64,000 bases of DNA, taken from NCBI RefSeq assembly GCF_944377805.1, contig NZ_CALWFZ010000004.1, forward strand, positions 1-64,000, read 5' to 3'. Made by a program: the position numbers and the translations under genes. Below the pieces are notes generated by a model that searched no databases, was not told the DNA's origin, and saw nothing but the letters and a program-made list of their open reading frames with translations. Shown here piece by piece: positions 58,267 to 64,000 of the stretch. Each line of letters begins with the position of its first letter. Positions within the stretch are counted from its first letter, which is position 1. This DNA is from an uncultured Mediterraneibacter sp. GTDB taxonomy: Bacteria; Bacillota; Clostridia; Lachnospirales; Lachnospiraceae.

Positions 58267-61029
58267 ATGACAAAAATGAGGGTACATGAACTGGCGAAAG
58301 AGCTGGGGATTGAGAATAAAGCGCTCGTGGAGATGCTTCAGAAGAAAAATGTGGAGATCAAAAACCATATGAGTACAGTTGAGGACAACGTGGCTGATGA
58401 GATTCGCAGGGAAATTTCTTCAAAGAGCACCGATCAGTCGGATCATACAGCAGATAAGCCGGCGGAGAATGTGGAAGGCAAAGACGGAGCGTCTGCTCCG
58501 AAAAAGAAAAATCTGGCATTCGTAATCCGCCCGCAGAATTCAAAGAACAGCAGCCGCATTCAGGGGAACAGACCGCAGCAGCGCCAGCCCCGCCCGGCAC
58601 ACGGTGTACGCCCGACGGGAGAGCGTTCTGTGCAGGGGACGCGTCCGGCAGGAGAACGTCCTATGCACTCCGGCCGTCCTGCCGGTGAGGGCAGACCGGT
58701 TTCGGAAGTGAAGTCATCCGAGGGGCGCCCGACACGCCAGCCTAAGCAGCAGGTTCGCCCGGCTGCCGAAAATAGGGCTGGTGAGAACAGACCGGCTCCG
58801 GAAGGAAGAAATGCCGCGGAACGTCCGGCCAGAGGAACTCGTCCATTGACGGAGGGGAGAAGCGGATCTGACCGGGGAGCCCGTCCGGACAGAGGGCAGG
58901 CAGGAGAACGTCCTGTGCGCACGGAGAGACAGGGCGGCGCAGACCGCGCCGGACGCTCTGAGAGATCTCAGGGCAGCCGTACCTTTGGAAGCGGTAAGCC
59001 GTCACGCCCTGAGAGAGGCGTAAGAGACCAGCGTTCCGTCGGACCGGGGATCAGAAGCGAACGAAGAGACACTCGCAGAGATGATGTGAGCTCGCCTATT
59101 ATAGAGCAGCAGAAGAGCCAGAGAAATAAGGCGAAAGATAAAGAAAGAGACAATAAGAAAAAAGAGTACAGAGACGAAGCCTTTGAAGGAAAAGGAAAGA
59201 AAGGCAGAAAGCAGAAGCAGGTGGCGGAGGCTAAGAAGCCGCAGCAGAAGCAGGAGGAGAAAAAGGAAGAGAAGATCAAACAGATCGTACTTCCCGAGGT
59301 ACTCACAATAAAAGAGCTGGCAGATAAGATGAAGATAGTTCCATCTGTCATTGTTAAGAAACTCTTCCTTCAGGGAAAAGTGGTAACAGTAAATCAGGAG
59401 ATTGATTACGAGACGGCGGAAGAGATCGCTCTTGATTTTGATGTGCTCTGTGAGAAGGAAGAAGTTGTGGATGTGATAGAAGAACTTCTGAAAGAGGATG
59501 AAGAGGATACAAGCCAGATGGTGAAACGTCCTCCGGTTGTCTGCGTTATGGGACACGTTGACCACGGAAAGACTTCTCTTCTCGATGCGATCCGCCACAC
59601 GAATGTGACAGACCGTGAGGCTGGCGGTATTACGCAGCATATCGGAGCATATGTGGTGGAAATCAACGGTGAGAAGATCACATTCCTTGACACACCGGGG
59701 CACGAAGCGTTTACAGCTATGCGTATGCGCGGGGCGAGCTCCACAGATATAGCGATCCTTGTTGTCGCCGCAGATGACGGTGTAATGCCCCAGACAGTGG
59801 AGGCGATCAACCACGCGAAAGCGGCAGGCGTGGAGATCATTGTCGCTATCAACAAGATAGATAAACCAGGCGCCAATATTGAGAGGGTAAAACAGGAGCT
59901 GACAGAGTATGAACTGATTCCCGAGGACTGGGGCGGAAGCACAATATTTGTTCCTGTATCAGCTCACACAAAAGAAGGTATTCCGGAACTGCTTGAGATG
60001 ATCCTTCTCACAGCAGAGGTGATGGAACTTAAAGCGAATCCGAACCGCGCGGCAAGGGGGCTGGTGATCGAGGCAGAGCTTGATAAAGGAAAAGGATCTG
60101 TAGCCACAGTTCTTGTCCAGAAAGGTACCCTTCATGTGGGGGACACGATCGCGGCGGGAAGCGCCCACGGACGTGTTCGTGCAATGATGGATGACCGGGG
60201 AAGACGCGTCAAAGAAGCAGGGCCTTCACAGCCGGTAGAAATTCTCGGTCTCAATGAAGTTCCGAACGCGGGAGAGGTGTTTGTCGGATGTGATTCGGAG
60301 AAAGAGGCGAGAAGCTTTGCTGAGACATTTATCGCTCAGAACAAAGTAAAGCTGCTGGAAGAGACAAAATCAAGGATGTCGCTTGACGATCTGTTTACGC
60401 AGATTCAGGAAGGAAATCTCAAAGAGCTTGACATCGTAGTAAAGGCAGACGTACAGGGATCTGTAGAGGCGTTGAAACAGAGCCTTCTGAAACTGTCCAA
60501 TGAGGAAGTGGTGATCAAGGTGATCCACGGAGGTGTTGGTGCGATTAACGAGTCTGACGTGATTCTGGCGTCAGCATCGAACGCGATTATTATCGGATTT
60601 AACGTGCGCCCGGATGCCACGGCAAAGGATATTGCCGAGCGCGAAGGTGTGGATATCAGGCTGTACAGGGTGATCTACAGTGCAATTGAAGACGTTGAGG
60701 CTGCCATGAAAGGGCTGCTTGATCCTGTATTTGAGGAAAAAGTGCTCGGTCATGCTGAAGTTCGTCAGACATTCAAAGCTTCCGGTGTTGGAACGATCGC
60801 GGGAGCCTATGTTCAGGACGGTATTTTCGAAAGAAACTGTTCGGTTCGTCTTACCCGCGACGGCATTGTGATATTCGATGGCCCGCTGGCTTCTCTGAAG
60901 CGTTTCAAGGACGATGTGAAAGAAGTCCGGGCAGGCTATGAATGTGGTTTTGTCTTTGAAAACTATAATGACATTAAAGAAGGAGACCTGGTCGAGGCCT
61001 ATAAAATGGTTGAGATCGAGCGAAAATAG
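58267..61029 (+). CDS. infB: Translation initiation factor IF-2
   Basis: IF-2 is the GTPase that places initiator tRNA on the ribosome. The 920-residue protein starts with an IF2-N domain (about 2-53; [20 protein letters not shown]), then a basic region (about 85-345) full of short RPxGERP-type repeats and K/E-rich stretches, a second IF2-N domain near 350-400, the G domain with [13 protein letters not shown] (about 428-440) and NKIDKPGA, and the C-terminal domains III-IV. AAAGGAGG precedes the ATG by 7 bases. Confidence 0.97.
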   Translation: MTKMRVHELAKELGIENKALVEMLQKKNVEIKNHMSTVEDNVADEIRREISSKSTDQSDHTADKPAENVEGKDGASAPKKKNLAFVIRPQNSKNSSRIQGNRPQQRQPRPAHGVRPTGERSVQGTRPAGERPMHSGRPAGEGRPVSEVKSSEGRPTRQPKQQVRPAAENRAGENRPAPEGRNAAERPARGTRPLTEGRSGSDRGARPDRGQAGERPVRTERQGGADRAGRSERSQGSRTFGSGKPSRPERGVRDQRSVGPGIRSERRDTRRDDVSSPIIEQQKSQRNKAKDKERDNKKKEYRDEAFEGKGKKGRKQKQVAEAKKPQQKQEEKKEEKIKQIVLPEVLTIKELADKMKIVPSVIVKKLFLQGKVVTVNQEIDYETAEEIALDFDVLCEKEEVVDVIEELLKEDEEDTSQMVKRPPVVCVMGHVDHGKTSLLDAIRHTNVTDREAGGITQHIGAYVVEINGEKITFLDTPGHEAFTAMRMRGASSTDIAILVVAADDGVMPQTVEAINHAKAAGVEIIVAINKIDKPGANIERVKQELTEYELIPEDWGGSTIFVPVSAHTKEGIPELLEMILLTAEVMELKANPNRAARGLVIEAELDKGKGSVATVLVQKGTLHVGDTIAAGSAHGRVRAMMDDRGRRVKEAGPSQPVEILGLNEVPNAGEVFVGCDSEKEARSFAETFIAQNKVKLLEETKSRMSLDDLFTQIQEGNLKELDIVVKADVQGSVEALKQSLLKLSNEEVVIKVIHGGVGAINESDVILASASNAIIIGFNVRPDATAKDIAEREGVDIRLYRVIYSAIEDVEAAMKGLLDPVFEEKVLGHAEVRQTFKASGVGTIAGAYVQDGIFERNCSVRLTRDGIVIFDGPLASLKRFKDDVKEVRAGYECGFVFENYNDIKEGDLVEAYKMVEIERK

Positions 61030-61052
61030 TTTATAATAAAAAAGGAGCGGCA

Positions 61053-61427
61053 ATGAGAAAAAACAGTATCAAAAACACGCGAATAAATGCTGAAGTCCAG
61101 AGAGAATTGAGCAATATTCTGCGAAGCGGCATCAAAGATCCGAGAGTTGCGCCGATGACTTCTGTGGTAGCTGTAGAAGTTGCTCCGGATTTAAAAACAT
61201 GTAAGGCGTATATCAGTGTACTCGGTGACGAGAAGACCCGGCAGGATACGGTCAGAGGGCTGCAGAGCGCGGAAGGGTACATCCGCAGAGAACTCGCCCG
61301 TACGATCAATATGCGAAACACTCCGGAGATCAGATTTATTGTGGATCAGTCCATCGAATATGGAGTGAATATCAGTAAGAAGATAGACGAAGTAACCAGA
61401 AATCTGCACAATGGAGCTGAGGACTAA
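61053..61427 (+). CDS. rbfA: Ribosome-binding factor A
   Basis: RbfA is a 30S assembly factor with a KH-type fold. The 124-residue protein has INAEVQRELSNILRSGIKDPR near 11-31 in shortened form (REL..SGIKDPRV), then TSVVAVEVAPDLKTCKAYISV split as VEVAPDLKTCKAYISVLG, and the typical C-terminal TPEIRFIVDQSIEYG. GGAG lies upstream of the ATG. It follows infB as in nearly all Firmicutes. Confidence 0.96.
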   Translation: MRKNSIKNTRINAEVQRELSNILRSGIKDPRVAPMTSVVAVEVAPDLKTCKAYISVLGDEKTRQDTVRGLQSAEGYIRRELARTINMRNTPEIRFIVDQSIEYGVNISKKIDEVTRNLHNGAED

Positions 61428-61428
61428 C

Positions 61429-62409
61429 ATGAAGATTGTATTAGATGACATCATGAGAGAGAAACACAAAGTTGCTCTGGGCGGGCATGTCCGCCCGGAC
61501 GGCGACTGTGTCGGATCATGCATGGGTCTGTATCTCTATCTGAAAGAGCAGTATCCCGAGGTGGAGACAGATCTCTATCTGGAGGAAGTGCCGGAGGCCT
61601 TTGACATTATAGAGGCTACAGATGAGGTGAAAACACAGATCAATGAGAGTGACGTGTATGATCTTTTTATCTGCCTTGACTGCGGGGACGCGCAGCGTCT
61701 GGGCTTTTCGCGGCCTCTGTTTGAGCGTGCCGGGGAGACGTTTTGTATTGACCATCATATCAGTAACGATGCGTTTGCCGATCACAATTATATCGTGCCG
61801 GACGCCAGTTCTACTTCAGAACTTGTGTTTACACTTCTCGACGCGGGAAAGATCAGCAGGTCAGCAGCCGAGGCGCTGTACATGGGAATTGCCCATGATA
61901 CGGGAGTATTCCAGTATTCCTGCACTTCTCCGGAGACAATGGAAATTGCGGCGGAGCTGATGCGAAAAGGAATCGACAGTAACCGGATCATAGAGAAGAC
62001 GTATTATGAGAAAACCTACATACAGAATCAGATCCTTGGGCGCGCGCTTCTCGAGAGCATGCTCATTATGGATAAGAAGTGTATTGTGTCAGTGATCCGC
62101 AAACATTCCATGGAGTTTTTCCAGGCGAAACCCTCGGATCTGGAAGGGATTGTCAGCCAGCTTCGCCAGACGAAAGGAGTGGAGGTCGCGATTTTCCTTC
62201 ATGAGATCGCGCCGCAGAAGTTCAAGGTGAGCCTGCGCTCCAAAGAACAAATCGATGTAAGCGAGATCGCTCAGTACTATGGGGGCGGCGGCCATGTGCG
62301 CGCCGCAGGCGTCATCATGGAAGGATCAAGCCATGATGTGATCAACAATATTACTGCCCGTATTGCGCTTCAGATGAAACCGGAATCAGAACAGGATGTA
62401 CCATCATGA
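61429..62409 (+). CDS. nrnA: DHH/DHHA1 phosphoesterase (NrnA-like)
   Basis: NrnA-type enzymes degrade short RNA oligonucleotides and pAp. The 326-residue protein has the DHH motifs: GGHVRPDGDCVGS (18-30), FICLDCGD near 76-83, and FCIDHHISND near 104-113 with the DHH triad. A DHHA1 domain with GGGGHVRAAG follows near residue 284. The ATG at 61429 begins two bases after the rbfA stop, behind GAGG. An ATG at 61411 inside rbfA is the alternative. Exact activity (nanoRNase or pAp phosphatase) is inferred from family only. Confidence 0.88.
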   Translation: MKIVLDDIMREKHKVALGGHVRPDGDCVGSCMGLYLYLKEQYPEVETDLYLEEVPEAFDIIEATDEVKTQINESDVYDLFICLDCGDAQRLGFSRPLFERAGETFCIDHHISNDAFADHNYIVPDASSTSELVFTLLDAGKISRSAAEALYMGIAHDTGVFQYSCTSPETMEIAAELMRKGIDSNRIIEKTYYEKTYIQNQILGRALLESMLIMDKKCIVSVIRKHSMEFFQAKPSDLEGIVSQLRQTKGVEVAIFLHEIAPQKFKVSLRSKEQIDVSEIAQYYGGGGHVRAAGVIMEGSSHDVINNITARIALQMKPESEQDVPS

Positions 62410-63320
62410 TAAATGGGATCTTGAATATTTATAAAGAAAAGGGATATACTTCCCATGATGTAGTGGCCCGTCTGCGCGGCATTGTGGGCCAGAGAAAAAT
62501 TGGCCACACGGGCACCCTTGATCCGGAAGCGGAAGGGGTGCTTCCTGTCTGTCTCGGGCGCGCCACAAAAGTGTGTGATATGCTGACGGACAGAGATAAA
62601 ACTTATCGGACGGTTCTGCTTCTGGGTAAAAGGACAGATACGCAGGACGCGACGGGGGAGGTACTCTCCGTGTCCGATACAGGTGCCCTCACACCGGAGA
62701 AGACGACTGCTTGCGTGAAAGAATTTATCGGTGAGTATGATCAGGTGCCGCCCATGTACTCGGCTCTGAAAGTGGGAGGGAAAAAACTTTACGAACTTGC
62801 CCGCGAGGGAAAGACTGTAGAGCGGAAAAGCAGAAAAGTGATGATTCATGATATTCAGATCATTTCGGTCTCCCTTCCCCGCGTGGAAATGGAAGTATCC
62901 TGCTCAAAGGGTACCTATATCCGCACGCTGTGCCACGACATCGGGGAGAAACTTGGAGTGGGAGGCTGTATGGAGCGGCTCCTGCGCACAAAGGCCGGCT
63001 CCTTTGCCCTGACAGAAAGCCTGAAGCTTGACGAAGTGGAAAAAGCGGCGCGAGAGGGAAAGCTTGATGAAATTCTGATTCCTCTTGACAGAGTGTTCGG
63101 GCATCTGGATCAGATCACGATAAAGGACGCGTACAAAGCGCTTGGCTATAACGGGAATCCACTGGAATTAAGGCAGATTGAAAAGATTCCCGCCGGTTGC
63201 GGGAAGAATGTCCGGTACCGGGTATATGACAGAGAAGAGCATTTTATCGGAATATACCGCTGTGACGGAAGAAAATTTTGTCTTGAGAAAATGTTTTTTG
63301 ATCCGGACCTGATGTCGTGA
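62406..63320 (+). CDS. truB: tRNA pseudouridine-55 synthase TruB
   Basis: TruB makes pseudouridine 55 in the T-arm of tRNA. The 304-residue protein has the start NGILNIYKEKGYTSHDVV, the catalytic Asp39 in GHTGTLDPEAEGVLPV, a TYRTVLLLGKRTDTQDATG motif and SCSKGTYIRTLCHDIGE. It overlaps the DHH gene by 4 bases, so the two are translationally coupled. The C-terminal part (about 240-304) holds a PUA-like extension. Confidence 0.96.
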   Translation: MINGILNIYKEKGYTSHDVVARLRGIVGQRKIGHTGTLDPEAEGVLPVCLGRATKVCDMLTDRDKTYRTVLLLGKRTDTQDATGEVLSVSDTGALTPEKTTACVKEFIGEYDQVPPMYSALKVGGKKLYELAREGKTVERKSRKVMIHDIQIISVSLPRVEMEVSCSKGTYIRTLCHDIGEKLGVGGCMERLLRTKAGSFALTESLKLDEVEKAAREGKLDEILIPLDRVFGHLDQITIKDAYKALGYNGNPLELRQIEKIPAGCGKNVRYRVYDREEHFIGIYRCDGRKFCLEKMFFDPDLMS

Positions 63321-63344
63321 AGTTAGAGGATGTGGAAGACAAAT

Positions 63345-64000
63345 ATGAGATATATTACAGGAATAGAAGACTACGACGGACAAAAGAATACTTCTGTCAC
63401 CCTTGGGAAGTTCGATGGTCTGCACAGGGGACACCAGAAACTGATCGATAAGATTTGCTCTTATGCGTCTGCTGGTTGTGAGACGATTGTGTGTGCTTTC
63501 GATATGCACAGGGAATCTCTGATGACAAATCGAGAGAGAAGAGAGCGTCTTGAGGGGAAAGTGGACTGGCTCATTGAATGTCCGTTTACAGATAACCTGC
63601 GGGAAATGGAGGCCGAAGACTTCATCAGGGATATTTTACGGGACGTCTTTCACGCGTCGCACATTGTAGTGGGTGCGGACTTTACTTTTGGCCGGGGCAG
63701 GCGGGGGAACGTTCAGACGCTCCGGGATTATGCTGATCAATACGGATATACTGTTGACGTGATTGAGAAGGAGCGTTACCGGGGAACCGTGATCAGCAGT
63801 ACTTATATTAAAGACGCGCTGGCACAGGGAGATGTGAAGCTGGCCGAAAAGCTGCTTGGGTATCCGTATGAGATGACGGGGATCGTACAGCACGGCAAAC
63901 AGCTGGGACGCACACTGGGATTTCCGACAATGAATATTGAACCGGATGAGTGCAAGATTCTTCCCCGGTTTGGGGTTTATGCCTGCCGGGTAAAGATCGA
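63345..64000 (+). CDS. ribF: Bifunctional riboflavin kinase/FAD synthetase (partial at window edge)
   Basis: RibF phosphorylates riboflavin and adenylylates FMN to FAD. The 218 codons present cover the FAD synthetase domain with the nucleotidyltransferase motif TLGKFDGLHRGHQKL (about 18-32) and ADFTFGRGRRGN, then the start of the kinase domain (GRTLGFPTMNI near 189-199). The frame is open at the right edge, so the C-terminal kinase part lies outside the window. Start is the ATG at 63345, 24 bases after truB; GAGGA is about 13 bases upstream, a weak site. Confidence 0.93.
   Translation, partial: MRYITGIEDYDGQKNTSVTLGKFDGLHRGHQKLIDKICSYASAGCETIVCAFDMHRESLMTNRERRERLEGKVDWLIECPFTDNLREMEAEDFIRDILRDVFHASHIVVGADFTFGRGRRGNVQTLRDYADQYGYTVDVIEKERYRGTVISSTYIKDALAQGDVKLAEKLLGYPYEMTGIVQHGKQLGRTLGFPTMNIEPDECKILPRFGVYACRVKI

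Overview
The window is a chromosomal stretch from a spore-forming, low-to-moderate GC Firmicute, most probably a Lachnospiraceae (Clostridia). The evidence is its sporulation genes (spoIVA, gpr, spoIIP), the blocks plsX-acpP-rnc-smc-ftsY and rimP-nusA-rnpM-ylxQ-infB-rbfA-nrnA-truB-ribF, the order yicC-gmk-rpoZ, and a GGGtGRT gene beside a NifU-like scaffold gene. I found no tRNA, CRISPR array, insertion sequence or complete prophage. Most of the window is conserved core genome; the accessory-looking parts lie at about 22.9-23.4 kb and 34-45 kb.

Layout: 0.1-8.5 kb holds phospholipid/acyl carrier synthesis, RNase III, SMC, FtsY, threonine ammonia-lyase and a DUF1653 protein. Prs (minus strand) faces a radical-SAM DUF512 gene that leads into der, plsY, gpsA and spoIVA (8.6-15.9 kb). 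A purine-salvage group follows (punA, an MTA/SAH-deaminase-like amidohydrolase) with a MoaB-like gene, a metallo-beta-lactamase-fold gene, rnhA and the RNase P RNA gene rnpB (16-20.3 kb). Next come DAHP synthase, pyrBI (minus), a broken nitroreductase, pheA, a DUF815 ATPase and rqcH (20.3-27.7 kb), then yicC, gmk, rpoZ, rimO, pgsA and a CinA-type amidohydrolase (27.9-32.2 kb). The scaffold/GGGtGRT pair has its own promoter and terminator (32.2-34.2 kb). A response regulator-ABC transporter-histidine kinase module, two redox enzymes, a small unknown gene, a degenerate tyrosine recombinase, an acidic membrane protein and a glycosyltransferase/papain-like/flippase operon fill 34.2-45.1 kb. An ABC-F ATPase, ilvN-ilvC, rpsT, gpr-spoIIP, a type II topoisomerase pair and the nusA-infB operon complete the window; ribF runs off the right edge.

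Regulatory structure is rich. The spoIVA promoter matches sigma-E and lies in the loop of a hairpin whose 3' arm contains the spoIVA ribosome binding site, so only sigma-E-initiated RNA would escape the hairpin. spoIIP has a similar sigma-E-like promoter across the gpr stop codon. The rimP-nusA operon starts with a strong hairpin and a poor U-tract, as expected for NusA-dependent autoregulation. ilvN has a terminator-like hairpin in its leader, and rpsT uses a TTG start after a structured leader.

The least explained items are: (1) a roughly 94-base two-hairpin repeat present twice at 86 percent identity, plus a deletion remnant, with the remnant and one full copy starting at the T-tract of an intrinsic terminator; (2) the scaffold/GGGtGRT gene pair of unknown function; (3) a TTG-started tyrosine recombinase homologue that appears to have lost three catalytic residues and sits behind a palindromic operator-like site; (4) the 42-45 kb envelope operon.
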